From: Actinoplanes couchii | GTDB lineage: Bacteria > Actinomycetota > Actinomycetes > Mycobacteriales > Micromonosporaceae | Direction: 5' to 3' | Assembly (NCBI RefSeq): GCF_016862075.1 | Contig: NZ_BOMG01000044.1 | Location: 124,001-188,000, forward strand | DNA: 64,000 nt | Shown here: in pieces, positions 1 to 7,966 of the stretch | Layout of the letters: each line of letters opens with the position of its first letter | Position numbering within the stretch: position 1 is the first letter of the stretch | The notes under the pieces: model-generated | What the model saw: the letters and a program-made list of their open reading frames with translations, nothing else | Databases searched by the model: none | What the model was told of the DNA's origin: nothing | Program-made: the position numbers and the translations under genes

Positions 1-385
1 CGTCTGGGATCCGCACTACCCGCAACTGCCGATCGAGTTCGCCGACGACGCCACCGAACTGCGCGACCTCACCGGGCCCCGGCCCAAGGTCGTCTACCTG
101 CAGAACGCCACCGATCCGGTGGTCTGGTGGAGCTGGGACCTGCTCTGGCAGAAACCACAGTGGCTGATCGGGAAACGGGCCGCCGACGTCACCCCGGACA
201 TGCACTGGTACCCGGGGATCACGTTCTGGCAGATCACCTGCGACCTGGTCTTCTCCAACAAGGTGCCGACCGGGCACGGGCACGTCTACAAGTCCGAGAC
301 CGTCGACGGGTGGGCGGCCATCGCCCCGCCGCCGGGATGGACGACCCAGGACAGCCTTCGACTGCGGGCACTGCTGGACCGGTGA
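1..385 (+). CDS. Alpha/beta-hydrolase family protein (Abhydrolase_9-like), C-terminal part
   Basis: Open from the left edge in frame 2, so only the last 127 residues are present. The visible part runs VWDPHYPQLPIEFADD at its start, then VVYLQNATDPVVWW and a Trp/Phe-rich WYPGITFWQ block, and ends GHGHVYKSET before a short tail. From memory this matches the C-terminal half of the large membrane-associated alpha/beta-hydrolase family found in actinobacteria (Pfam Abhydrolase_9); the GHGH histidines lie where the catalytic His is expected. The nucleophile region is outside the window. A hairpin at 453-483 follows. Substrate is unknown. Confidence 0.75.
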   Translation, partial: VWDPHYPQLPIEFADDATELRDLTGPRPKVVYLQNATDPVVWWSWDLLWQKPQWLIGKRAADVTPDMHWYPGITFWQITCDLVFSNKVPTGHGHVYKSETVDGWAAIAPPPGWTTQDSLRLRALLDR

Positions 386-452
386 TCCGGTCATCCGTCC
401 CGTCCCGGCCTTCCTCACGCCGGGGTCCTTTCCTTCCCCACGTCGGGTCCCC

Positions 453-483
453 TCCTTCCCCACGTTGAGAATGTGGGGAGGGA
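453..483. terminator. 11-bp-stem hairpin between two genes
   Basis: Positions 453-463 pair with 473-483 (one G:T wobble) around a 9-nt loop; the core is TCCCCAC / GTGGGGA. There is no T-tract. The left arm is also present as a direct repeat (CTTCCCCACGT near 433 and 455). It could end transcription of the hydrolase gene or lie in the 5' region of the small gene at 501, whose ribosome binding site begins just after it. Confidence 0.4.
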
Positions 484-500
484 CCGTGAGGGAGGCACTG

Positions 501-686
501 ATGGTCGACGGGTTTCAGCGCGTGCCCGGGCGCCGGCAACGGCCGATCGCCCAAGGGGTCGCCGGCATGATCGCCGCCGTCCTGATCCTGGGCGGCGGGC
601 TGCTCGCCGGGCGGCTGCTCAAGTCACCGCCACCCCTGTCCCCGTCACCGTCCCCCTCGGTTCTTCCATCGACATCAGCCACTTGA
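501..686 (+). CDS. Small single-pass membrane protein of unknown function
   Basis: A 61-residue protein. The ATG at 501 is preceded by a strong GAGGGAGG ribosome binding site 5-6 nt upstream, which argues for this start over the ATG at 465. Residues about 17-36 form one hydrophobic segment (AGMIAAVLILGGGLLAGRLL) preceded by a basic stretch RRQRP, so the short N-terminus is predicted cytoplasmic. The tail is Pro/Ser-rich (PPPLSPSPSPS) and would lie outside. No family was recognised. It may be a genuine small membrane gene, but its size and low-complexity tail limit confidence. Confidence 0.45.
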   Translation: MVDGFQRVPGRRQRPIAQGVAGMIAAVLILGGGLLAGRLLKSPPPLSPSPSPSVLPSTSAT

Positions 687-710
687 CCCGGTAGCCCGGG
701 CCGGTAGTTT
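683..710 (+). promoter_or_regulatory. Predicted sigma-70-type promoter with leaderless spacing
   Basis: A -35 TTGACC at 683-688 and a -10 TAGTTT at 705-710 are separated by 16 nt. The ATG of the downstream gene lies 8 nt after the -10 box, so the transcript should begin at or within a base or two of the start codon. It overlaps the stop of the preceding small gene. Confidence 0.6.
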
Positions 711-718
711 GGGCCACC

Positions 719-2209
719 ATGACATCGCATCGGAAGACATCAATGGCAGCGTTGGTCCTGGCCGTCACCCCGCTGTCCCCCGGGGCCGGCCTGTCCTGGC
801 AGCTCACCGACACCGGGAGCACCGCCCGGTTCCGCGGGCTCGCCCCGGTCGACGCCGAGGTGGCGTGGGCCGCCGGCTCCGCCGGAACCATCCTGCGCAC
901 CGTCGACGGCGGCCGCACCTGGGCCTCCGTCGGACCACCCGAGGCCGCCGAACTGCAGTTCCGGGACATCGAGGCCTTCGGCCCCCGGGACGCGGTGGCA
1001 CTCACCATCGGCGCCGGCACCGACTCCCGGATCTACCGCACCACCGACGGGGGCGCCACCTGGACCGAGACGTTCCGCAACGAGGACCCGGCCGCCTTCT
1101 ATGACTGCGTCACCTTCCTCGACCGGCGGCACGGCCTGGCCCTCTCCGACCCGGTGAACGGCAAGTTCCGCATCCTCGCCACCCGCGACGCCGGCCGCAC
1201 CTGGCAGGTACAACCCACCGACGGCATGCCGGCCGCCCTACCCGGCGAGTTCGCCTTCGCCGCCAGCGGCACGTGCCTGGTCGCCCCGCCCGCCCCCACC
1301 CACGCCCACACCAGCGCCTCTTCCTCCGCCGCTACCGCCTCCCCCGTCTCTTCCTCCACCGCCGCTACCACCGCCTCCGCCGCTACCACCGCCTCCGCCG
1401 TCTCTTCCTCCACCGCCGCCGCTTTCTCTGCCACCGCCGCTTCTTCCTCCTCCGCCGCCACCGCCGCTTCCTCCTTCTCCGCTGCCACCACCGCCTCCGC
1501 CGCTTTCTCCGCCGACGTCTCCGCCGCCCCGGGGGCCTCGCTCACCGGCCCGGGCCGTCCGGCGGGCTCGTCTGCGGCGACCGCCCGCACGGATGCGTCG
1601 GTCGATGCGGGCTCCTCGCCCGCTGGCGCAGACGCATCGTCCGTCAGTGCCGGTGCCTCGTCCGCCGACGCGGACGGCTCGTTGATCGGTGCGGCTGCCT
1701 CGCCCCGGGGAGTGGATGCGTCGATCGATGGCGGGCATGCCTCGCCGGGCGGCCGTAACGCCTGGTTCGCCACCGGTGGTGATTCGGTAGCCCGGGTCTT
1801 CGCCACCCGGGACGGCGGCCGGACCTGGACCGTCACCGCCACGCCGGTACCGAGCGGGGCCAGCGCCGGAATCTATTCACTCGCCTTCCGCGACGCACGA
1901 AACGGCATCGTCGTAGGCGGCGACTACAACACCGAGACGTCGGCACCGGACGGTTCGGCGGTAACCCACGACGGCGGCCGAACCTGGACCGTCTCCCGCA
2001 CCGAACCCGGCGAATACCGCTCCGGAGCCGCCTGGCTCGGCCGCACCGCCTTGGCCGTGGGCCCGACCGGCAGCGACGTCTCCCACGACGGCGGCATCAC
2101 CTGGCGACGCTTCGACACCGGCAGCTTCGACGCGGTCGCCTGCACCACCGACGGCACATGCTGGGCCTCCGGCCGCGACGGCCGAATCGCCCGCTTGTCC
2201 CACCGCTGA
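719..2209 (+). CDS. Secreted Asp-box (BNR-like) beta-propeller protein with a long Ser/Ala/Thr-rich insert
   Basis: 496 residues. An N-terminal hydrophobic segment (ALVLAVTPLSPGAGL) suggests export. Asp-box style repeats recur (TVDGGRTW, TTDGGATW, TRDAGRTW, TRDGGRTW, THDGGRTW, SHDGGITW), as in YCF48/sialidase-like propellers, which usually bind or process polymers or act as structural secreted proteins. Between about residues 190 and 340 (bases 1285-1740) the propeller is interrupted by a low-complexity stretch, first Ser/Ala/Thr runs built from tcc, gcc and acc codons, then an Ala/Ser/Asp-rich part; the fold resumes at NAWFATGGD. The insert is strongly pyrimidine-rich on the coding strand. 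No catalytic residues were identified, so an enzymatic role is not claimed. Preceded by a good leaderless promoter. Confidence 0.7.
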   Translation: MTSHRKTSMAALVLAVTPLSPGAGLSWQLTDTGSTARFRGLAPVDAEVAWAAGSAGTILRTVDGGRTWASVGPPEAAELQFRDIEAFGPRDAVALTIGAGTDSRIYRTTDGGATWTETFRNEDPAAFYDCVTFLDRRHGLALSDPVNGKFRILATRDAGRTWQVQPTDGMPAALPGEFAFAASGTCLVAPPAPTHAHTSASSSAATASPVSSSTAATTASAATTASAVSSSTAAAFSATAASSSSAATAASSFSAATTASAAFSADVSAAPGASLTGPGRPAGSSAATARTDASVDAGSSPAGADASSVSAGASSADADGSLIGAAASPRGVDASIDGGHASPGGRNAWFATGGDSVARVFATRDGGRTWTVTATPVPSGASAGIYSLAFRDARNGIVVGGDYNTETSAPDGSAVTHDGGRTWTVSRTEPGEYRSGAAWLGRTALAVGPTGSDVSHDGGITWRRFDTGSFDAVACTTDGTCWASGRDGRIARLSHR

Positions 2210-2223
2210 CGCGCCCATCCACA

Positions 2224-2304
2224 GGGCCGAGACTCGCCGGCCCGCTTGCACGGCCCGGACTCACCGGTCCGCGTGCAGGGTCGGGGCTCGCCGGCCCTGC
2301 ACAC
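2224..2304. repeat. 27-bp tandem repeat, three imperfect copies
   Basis: Copies start at 2224, 2251 and 2278, with a conserved core GGACTCGCCGG-like segment. They lie in the 440-bp gap (2210-2649) between the propeller gene and the convergent response regulator. The rest of the gap carries about four dispersed copies of a CTCAGCGTGGCGACTCC-like unit (near 2418, 2480, 2527 and 2579). No gene was found in the gap. Confidence 0.7.
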
Positions 2305-2624
2305 GACAAGCCGCCCTCCCGAAAAGCCGGTTCCAGACCAACCAGATCCCAGACCCAAACCCACCACGCAGTACGGCATTCCCTGCGCGTGACAACCCCG
2401 AACCCAGACCCGGCGCTCTCAACGTGACGATCCCGGATCCGCTCCGACCCACCTCGTCACGCGACACGGCGACCACCCCAGCGCGGCAGCTCCGAATCCA
2501 TACCGGCTGCCTCGGCACACAGCGCCCTCAGCGTGGCGACTCCAAATCCATACCGCCCCACCCCGGAACGTAGCGACCTCAGCGCGGCGATTTCGGGGCC
2601 GGACGCGGTGTGGCGTGACCTCGC

Positions 2625-2643
2625 GGGGCGGGGCGGGGCGGGG
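2625..2643 (+). other. Perfect G-quadruplex motif (four G4 runs separated by single C)
   Basis: GGGG runs at 2625-2628, 2630-2633, 2635-2638 and 2640-2643, each separated by one C. The motif starts 6 nt beyond the stop codon of the response regulator gene and lies on that gene's template strand. It could pause polymerase at the 3' end; this is inference. Confidence 0.6.
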
Positions 2644-2649
2644 CGACGG

Positions 2650-3288
2650 TCAGACGTCCAGGTAGGCGAGGACGGCCAGGACCCGGCGGTGGTCGTCGTC
2701 GGATGGTGGTAGGGCCAGCTTGGTGAAGATGCTGCTGATGTGTTTGCTCACGGCCTTTTCACCGATGTAGAGCTTCGTGGCGATCGCACCGTTCGAGCGG
2801 CCCTCGGCCATCAGGCCCAGTACCTCACGTTCGCGAACGGTCAGTGCTGCCAGTGGAGGCACGTTGCGGGCCAGCAGCTGGGTGACGACCTCCGGGTCCA
2901 TGATCGTGCCGCCGCCGGCCACCCGGCGGACCGCGTCGATGAACTGGGCGACGTTCGCCACCCGGTCCTTGAGCAGGTAGCCGACCCCGCCGGCCCGGTC
3001 GGTCAGCAACTCGCGGGCATAGAGCGGCTCGACGTGCTGCGACAGCACCAGCACCGGCATCCCGGGGATCGCACGCCGGGCCGAGATCGCCCCCTGCAGC
3101 CCCTCGTCGGTGAAGGTCGGCGGCAACCGCACGTCGACCACGGCCACGTCGGGACGATGCTCCACCAGCGCGGGCAGCAGCGACGGCCCGTTGTCGACGG
3201 CGGCGACGACCTCGCAGTCGTACGCCTCGAGGATCCGGATCAACCCGTCTCGAAGGAGGGCGAGGTCCTCGGCGATGACAACGCGCAC
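2650..3288 (-). CDS. NarL/LuxR-family DNA-binding response regulator
   Basis: 212 residues. The N-terminal receiver domain has acidic residues near E7-D8, the phosphoacceptor D52 (VVDVRLPP), a Ser at 83 in the switch position and K107 (YLLKDR). The C-terminal LuxR helix-turn-helix begins near residue 148 (LTVREREVLGLMAEG) and ends at the C-terminus. The GTG start at 3288 overlaps the end of the upstream histidine kinase by 49 nt and has a GGAG site before it, so the two are translationally coupled as a two-component pair. Target genes are unknown; the divergent desaturase gene at 4660 is the obvious neighbour, as in DesK/DesR-type lipid-sensing pairs, but that link is inference. Confidence 0.92.
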   Translation of the reverse strand: MRVVIAEDLALLRDGLIRILEAYDCEVVAAVDNGPSLLPALVEHRPDVAVVDVRLPPTFTDEGLQGAISARRAIPGMPVLVLSQHVEPLYARELLTDRAGGVGYLLKDRVANVAQFIDAVRRVAGGGTIMDPEVVTQLLARNVPPLAALTVREREVLGLMAEGRSNGAIATKLYIGEKAVSKHISSIFTKLALPPSDDDHRRVLAVLAYLDV

Positions 3289-4523
3289 GGCAGCTCCACG
3301 GTCACGACGGTCGGCCCGCCCGGCGGGCTGGACACGCTCATCGTGCCATCAAAGGCGGCGAGACGTCGCTCGATGCCCCGCAACCCGGTGCCACCGGCCG
3401 GATCGGCGCCGCCCCGGCCGTCGTCGGTGACCCCGGCGAGCAGCATGTCGCCGGTGTGCCGCAGGTCGACGGAGACCGCGCCGGCTCCACTGTGCCGGGT
3501 AGCGTTGGCCAGCGCCTCGGCGATCACGAAGTAGGCCGCCGACTCGACCGGCGTGTCCAGCCGGCCGGGCAACGCCGCGGTCACCGTCACCGGGATCGGC
3601 AGGGCCATGGCCAGGGCCCGCACCGCGCCTTCCAGTCCGCGCTCGGCGAGCACCGGCGGGTGGATGCCCCGGACCAGCTGGCGCAGCTCGACCAGGGCCG
3701 CCGAACTGGTCTCGCGGGCCTCGGCGAGCAGTTTGCGGGCGGTGGCCGGGTCAGCGCCGACGAGCTCCTCGGCGAGCCCGATGGTCATGCCGAGCGAGAC
3801 CAGCCGGGCCTGTGCCCCGTCGTGCAGGTCACGCTCGATCCGGCGCAGCTCGGCGGCCTGCGCGTCGACGGTGTCGGCCCGGGTGGTGGTCAGCTGGCTG
3901 ACCCGCAGCCGCAACTCGGCGGCCCGGGTCGGGGCGAGGAACAGCCGGGTGATCCAGGCATCGGCGCGACGTGGGTAGGGCGCCGCGGCCACCCCGATCG
4001 CCAGGATCACCACGCCCTGCGGCAGGGACAGGAAGCCGTCGGCGAGGGTCGAGATCGGCCAGATCACGCCATAGCCGTAGTCCGTCCCGAGCGAGATCAG
4101 GAGCGGGATCAACAGGATGCCCTCGACCCCGTAGACCGGCAGGACGATTGCCAGCAGGCCGAGGACCGGGCCGAGCACCGCGCCGGGCAGCAGCCAGGCC
4201 AGATCGCGCCAGGTGGCCGGGTCACGCATGATCCAGCGGTAGTGCCGGAGACCGCCGAGCGGAGCCCGCTGCGGGCGGGGCAGATAGGGCCGGTCGATCG
4301 GCCTGCCCCACCTGGCCGCGAGCCTGCGGGCCAGGTTGGCGCGGGTTCGGATCAGTTTCGTCACCAGGGGCAGCAGCACCAGCCCGAGCCCGAGCACCGG
4401 GGTCAGCACCAGCGAGACGACGAAGAGCACGAAGAGCGGGATGTTGAGGACAGCCAGCGGGACGGCTGTCGCCCCACTCACCGCGGCGCGCAAGCCCTCC
4501 CGAATCCAGTCACGCGAGTCCAT
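3240..4523 (-). CDS. Membrane sensor histidine kinase (HisKA_3 type)
   Basis: 427 residues from the ATG at 4523; a longer open frame to 4724 exists but its extra N-terminus is basic, low-complexity and overlaps the divergent desaturase. Four or more membrane segments fall in residues 15-185 (an N-terminal sensor region with PHXW-poor, Leu/Val-rich helices). The dimerisation/phosphotransfer motif is RIERDLHDGAQARL with H234. The ATPase part has an N-box EALANATRHSGA and G-box DDGRGG plus GGTGLRGIERRL. It should phosphorylate the overlapping response regulator. Signal unknown; membrane lipid state would fit the flanking desaturase gene but cannot be shown from sequence. Confidence 0.9.
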   Translation of the reverse strand: MDSRDWIREGLRAAVSGATAVPLAVLNIPLFVLFVVSLVLTPVLGLGLVLLPLVTKLIRTRANLARRLAARWGRPIDRPYLPRPQRAPLGGLRHYRWIMRDPATWRDLAWLLPGAVLGPVLGLLAIVLPVYGVEGILLIPLLISLGTDYGYGVIWPISTLADGFLSLPQGVVILAIGVAAAPYPRRADAWITRLFLAPTRAAELRLRVSQLTTTRADTVDAQAAELRRIERDLHDGAQARLVSLGMTIGLAEELVGADPATARKLLAEARETSSAALVELRQLVRGIHPPVLAERGLEGAVRALAMALPIPVTVTAALPGRLDTPVESAAYFVIAEALANATRHSGAGAVSVDLRHTGDMLLAGVTDDGRGGADPAGGTGLRGIERRLAAFDGTMSVSSPPGGPTVVTVELPCALSSPRTSPSFETG

Positions 4524-4659
4524 GCCCCCATCCTGGCCGCCGGGGGCCCGCCTGTCGGTAGGGGTAGCCCCACCTTCTTCGGTAGGTGGTGGTAGCCCCA
4601 CCAACAAGAGGGTGCTGGCACACCTGACGCGCGGGCGCCGCGCCGGTTGGCTGGTGGAC

Positions 4660-5697
4660 ATGACGACGACAGCCGAGACCCGTACCGCCGGAAGTGATTT
4701 CGCCGAGCTCAATCGCCGGATCAACGCGGCCGGGCTGCTGCGCCGGCGCCCGGGCCACTACACCGTCCGGATCGGACTGACGGCTCTCGCCCTGATCGGC
4801 GGATGGGCCGCCTTCTTCCTGGTCGGCGCCTCCTGGTGGACGCTTGTCGTGGCGGTCTTCCTGGCCGTGGCGTTCGCCCAGGTCGCGCTGGTGGCGCACG
4901 ATCTGGCGCACCGGCAGGTGTTCCGCACCAACCGGCCGAGCGCCCGGGCCGGGCTGATCGCCGGCAATCTGGCGATCGGCATGTCCTACGGCTACTGGAT
5001 GGACAAGCACACCAAGCACCATGCCAACCCGAATCATGACGATCTGGATCCCGATGTCGGCCCCGACGTGCTGGTGTGGTCCCGCGAGCAGGCGCGCGGC
5101 CGGGGTTTCCTGACACGTCACCAGGCCTGGTTCTTCTTCCCGCTGCTCACCCTCCTGGGGGTCGACCTCAAGCGGGACAGCGTTCGGGCTCTGCTGGCCG
5201 GCACGGTGAAGCGGCGCGGACTGGAGAGTGTGCTGCTCGCGGCCCACTTCGCCGGCTATCTCGGGGCGGTCTTCCTGGTGCTGACCCCGCTGCAGGCGAT
5301 CGCCTTCCTGGTGGTGCACCAGGCGTTGTACGGGGTCTATCTGGGGCTCACGTTCGCGCCGAACCACAAGGGCATGCCGCATCCCGACGGCACCGAGGAC
5401 TACCTGCGCAAACAGGTTCTGACCTCGCGTGACGTGCGGGGTGGCCGGTTCGTGGACGTGGCGCTGGGCGGGCTCAACTATCAGATCGAGCACCACCTGT
5501 TCCCGGCCATGCCGACGCCGAACCTGCGCCGGGCCCAGCCGATCGTCCGCGACTTCTGCGCCGAGATCGGGGTGCCCTACGAGGAGACCGGACTGGTCGA
5601 GTCGTACCGGCAGGCCTTGGGGCACCTGCACGACGTCGGCGCCGAGCTGCGGGCCGAGCGAAGGACCCGGGGACAGACCAGGCCAGAGGCCCGGTGA
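4660..5697 (+). CDS. Membrane fatty-acid / acyl-lipid desaturase
   Basis: 345 residues from the ATG at 4660. The three diiron histidine boxes of type 1 desaturases are all present: HDLAH (80-84), HTKHH (117-121) and QIEHH (275-279). Hydrophobic pairs at about 37-75 and 195-232 would anchor it with the His boxes cytoplasmic. The enzyme family inserts a double bond into acyl chains using O2 and reduced ferredoxin or similar donor, adjusting membrane fluidity. It is divergent from the two-component pair 137 bp away. Regiospecificity cannot be told. Upstream start choices within the kinase gene were rejected because they would lack the conserved N-terminus. Confidence 0.92.
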   Translation: MTTTAETRTAGSDFAELNRRINAAGLLRRRPGHYTVRIGLTALALIGGWAAFFLVGASWWTLVVAVFLAVAFAQVALVAHDLAHRQVFRTNRPSARAGLIAGNLAIGMSYGYWMDKHTKHHANPNHDDLDPDVGPDVLVWSREQARGRGFLTRHQAWFFFPLLTLLGVDLKRDSVRALLAGTVKRRGLESVLLAAHFAGYLGAVFLVLTPLQAIAFLVVHQALYGVYLGLTFAPNHKGMPHPDGTEDYLRKQVLTSRDVRGGRFVDVALGGLNYQIEHHLFPAMPTPNLRRAQPIVRDFCAEIGVPYEETGLVESYRQALGHLHDVGAELRAERRTRGQTRPEAR

Positions 5698-6078
5698 TCC
5701 GGGCCGGGCGAGCGGGCCGGCCGGCCCGAAGCGGGGCGGCTGACAGGCCGGCCCAAGGCCCGAAGACAGTCGGCCGACAGGCCGGACGAAGGCTCGAGGT
5801 GGGGTGGGTGGTGGGATGGACGGCCCCGGTGGGTCATCGATGGGCCGAAGTTCGGGACGGTGGTCTGAACTCCGGGACGGAATTGAGCGGTTGGCGGGCG
5901 TGAGGCGTAAGGTAGCCGAACCGGACCGGAAGTGTCCTTCGGTCATCCATCGAAGCGACACCGGTTCGTAACAACCCCGTCAAATTCGATTACTGGCCGC
6001 CGTGATCGACATTACCCCTGGTAGTGCCTTTCGTTCACCGGCGGGCCACATAGCGTTCTCAGAGGATTAAGGTTTAAA
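5698..6078. other. 381-bp intergenic region with a short direct repeat
   Basis: No gene was found. A 21-bp direct repeat (5742-5762 and 5776-5796, three mismatches; core GACAGGCCGG) and a GC palindrome GGGCCGGCCGGCCC near 5714 lie just after the desaturase stop. The last 80 bp are relatively AT-rich and probably hold the promoter of the phosphatidyltransferase gene at 6079. Confidence 0.5.
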
Positions 6079-7026
6079 GTGCCGCGCGTGAAGGTGACCT
6101 TGCAGGAGATCCGGGAACGGACCTACAAGCCGGTCGACGCGTGGTGGACCGTGCTTCTGGTCGACCCGCTGGCGTCGCGACTGGTGCGTCTGGTAGCGCC
6201 CTACCGATGGATCACGCCCAATATTCTGACCCTCATCGCGTCGATCTTCGGGTTCGGTGCTGCCGCCTGTTTCGCCGTCGGTGAACCGTGGTACCTCGTG
6301 GCTGGTGGAGCCCTCTTCCACATCAGCTTCGTGGTCGACTGCATGGACGGCAAGATCGCCCGGCTGAACGGCACGGGCACCATGTTCGGCCAATGGCTCG
6401 ACTTCGTGCTCGACCGCGTCCGGGTCTTCTTCATCGCGCTGGCCCTGTTCGGCGGCCAGTTCGTGCGGACCGACGACGTAGCCTGGCTCTGGCTGATGGC
6501 GATCGCGATCTTCCTGGACCTGTTCCGGTACCTGAACAGCGCCCAGATGGCGAAGGTCCGGCGCAGCATGAAGGACCAGATCAACGCCTACAAGGAGCCG
6601 CTCCGCGCGGCCCAGGCCGAGGCGGCCGCCGAGATGAGCGAGCCGTCCACCGAGATGCCCGAGCCGGAGCCCGAGACCGAGCAGACGACGACTCCCGTCA
6701 AGAAGCGTTCGCTGAAGAACCGGGTCGGCGGAACTCTGCGCCGCAACCGGATCCGGACGCACCTGTTCAGCGGTATCGAGTACGAGATGTTCGTCTTCAT
6801 CGTCGGCCCGGTCACCGGTCTGGTCTTCCAGGTCACCATCTTCGCCGGTGTCGCGCTGCTCGCCTTCGAGACGTTCCTGATCTGGAAGCTGCTCCGCGCG
6901 TGCCAGAAGTTCCCGGCCAACCTGGAGGCCGCCAAGACGGCCTACGAGGAGCACGAGGCCGAACTGGCCGCGCAGCAGCCGCAGCCGCAGCCGCAGCCGA
7001 CGCAGCACACTCCCGCCACGGTCTGA
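6079..7026 (+). CDS. CDP-alcohol phosphatidyltransferase family membrane enzyme
   Basis: 315 residues. The full family signature D-G-x2-A-R-x8-G-x3-D-x3-D is intact: D90 G91, A94 R95, G104, D108 and D112. Membrane segments surround it (about 45-75, 75-90, 110-130, 135-150 and 240-275). The family transfers a phospho-alcohol from a CDP-linked donor to an alcohol acceptor at the inner membrane, making phospholipids or related lipids; the acceptor here is not determinable. An acidic Glu/Pro-rich insert (about 170-205) and a C-terminal PQPQPQP tail are unusual additions. The GTG start at 6079 has an AAGG-containing site upstream; a second GTG at 6088 is possible. Confidence 0.88.
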   Translation: MPRVKVTLQEIRERTYKPVDAWWTVLLVDPLASRLVRLVAPYRWITPNILTLIASIFGFGAAACFAVGEPWYLVAGGALFHISFVVDCMDGKIARLNGTGTMFGQWLDFVLDRVRVFFIALALFGGQFVRTDDVAWLWLMAIAIFLDLFRYLNSAQMAKVRRSMKDQINAYKEPLRAAQAEAAAEMSEPSTEMPEPEPETEQTTTPVKKRSLKNRVGGTLRRNRIRTHLFSGIEYEMFVFIVGPVTGLVFQVTIFAGVALLAFETFLIWKLLRACQKFPANLEAAKTAYEEHEAELAAQQPQPQPQPTQHTPATV

Positions 7027-7052
7027 GGCACCTGACACCTGACAAAAACATC

Positions 7053-7092
7053 GAGCACCCCCGGCGCACCCGCGCCGGGGGTGCTCCTTTTT
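7053..7092 (+). terminator. Strong intrinsic terminator
   Basis: A 15-bp perfect stem (7053-7067 with 7072-7086, core GAGCACCCCCGGCGC) with a 4-nt loop is followed by TTTTT at 7088-7092. It lies 27 nt after the phosphatidyltransferase stop. Confidence 0.9.
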
Positions 7093-7173
7093 GTGCTTGA
7101 AAGACCACAAAGAGGCGCAAGACAGGCGGGAGGGACACGCGCGGGCGGGAGGGGCAAGGCGAGCGGAAGGGAG

Positions 7174-7290
7174 GTCAGGGGCTGGGAGAGCTGGAACCGG
7201 CAAGACGAACGGAAAGGAAGTCAGGGGCCGGGAGAGCTGGAACCGGCAAGACGAACGGAAAGGAAGTCAGGGGTCAGGAGAGCTGGAACC
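7174..7290. repeat. 46-bp tandem repeat, about 2.5 copies
   Basis: Copies start at 7174, 7220 and 7266 (the last partial); the two full copies are almost identical. A shared segment is GAGAGCTGGAACCGGC. They lie in the gene-free stretch after the terminator. Confidence 0.8.
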
Positions 7291-7324
7291 GGCGAGGCGG
7301 GCGGTCGGAGGCGTGGGATGGGTT

Positions 7325-7410
7325 TGGGACTGCTCTCGGTTTGGAACTGCCCGGTTGGGGCTGCTCCCGGTTTGAGGCTGCTGCCGGTCTGGGGCTGCTC
7401 CCGGTTTGCC
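7325..7410. repeat. Imperfect short repeats of a CTGCTCCCGGTTTG unit
   Basis: The unit GGGGCTGCTCCCGGTTTG recurs about four times with changes and small gaps between 7325 and 7410. It sits between the 46-bp repeat and the decayed dioxygenase gene. Confidence 0.55.
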
Positions 7411-7492
7411 ACTGGAAACGGGTATGGGTGGGGGTGTGGGTGCCGAAGAGACGGCTGACGGAGTGGGGCCGGGGAACGGACTGGGGGGACTG

Positions 7493-7942
7493 ATGACGGT
7501 TCTTGTGGCTGGGGCTGGGCGGGATCTCTCCCTGGGGGAAGTCTCGTTCACCGTTCGGCTTCGGGTTGTCAGTTTGAACTCTGGGCGGGGGCGTGGCGAC
7601 TGCACCGTCAGCCTCTGGCACTGTGGGGGGCATCGGGGGTGCAGCCGGCAACGTACCGATCGGGACGGGTGGGTTTCGTTCGGTAGTGCGTTTCCCGGGG
7701 TGTACTCCGGGCACTGGCCTCATGTGCACTTCGCCGTGCATTCCGGTGGGGATGACGACTCGCTGTTGCATTCGGCTCAGCTGGCGCTTCCCGGGGACGC
7801 CTGTGCCAAAGCGGGACGCTCCACCGGCGGCATGCGGCTTGCCGAGGACGGCTGTTTCAGCGGAGGGTGGGCGCTCGAGATACCTTCCGTGACCGGCGAT
7901 GTCACCCGTGGGATGGTGGCCACCCGCACGGTGGGCGTCTGA
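7493..7942 (+). pseudogene. Decayed intradiol ring-cleavage dioxygenase-like gene
   Basis: The frame from ATG 7493 encodes 149 residues. Its second half keeps hallmarks of intradiol (catechol-type) dioxygenase-like proteins: VSLWHC, then DRDGWVSFGSAFPGVYSG, WPHVHFAV, SAQLALPGDAC, and the closing TVTGDV-like VTGDVTRGM. The two iron-ligand histidines of WPHVHF survive, but the segment after LWHC that normally carries a ligand tyrosine and the GVQ block is collapsed to GGHRGCSRQ, and the N-terminal region with the first ligand tyrosine is missing or unrecognisable. I read it as a relic; a functional non-catalytic derivative is possible because the frame stays open. Confidence 0.55.
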
Positions 7943-7954
7943 TCGGGGCCCGGC

Positions 7955-7960
7955 TAGATT
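7955..7960 (+). promoter_or_regulatory. -10 box TAGATT with leaderless spacing
   Basis: TAGATT ends 6 nt before the ATG at 7967. No convincing -35 hexamer was found, so this rests on the spacing alone. Confidence 0.4.
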
Positions 7961-7966
7961 GGCGCG

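Noticed and set aside
4336..4659. Upstream extension of the desaturase
   Set aside because: It overlaps the kinase gene start and would add a non-conserved segment; the family N-terminus fits ATG 4660.
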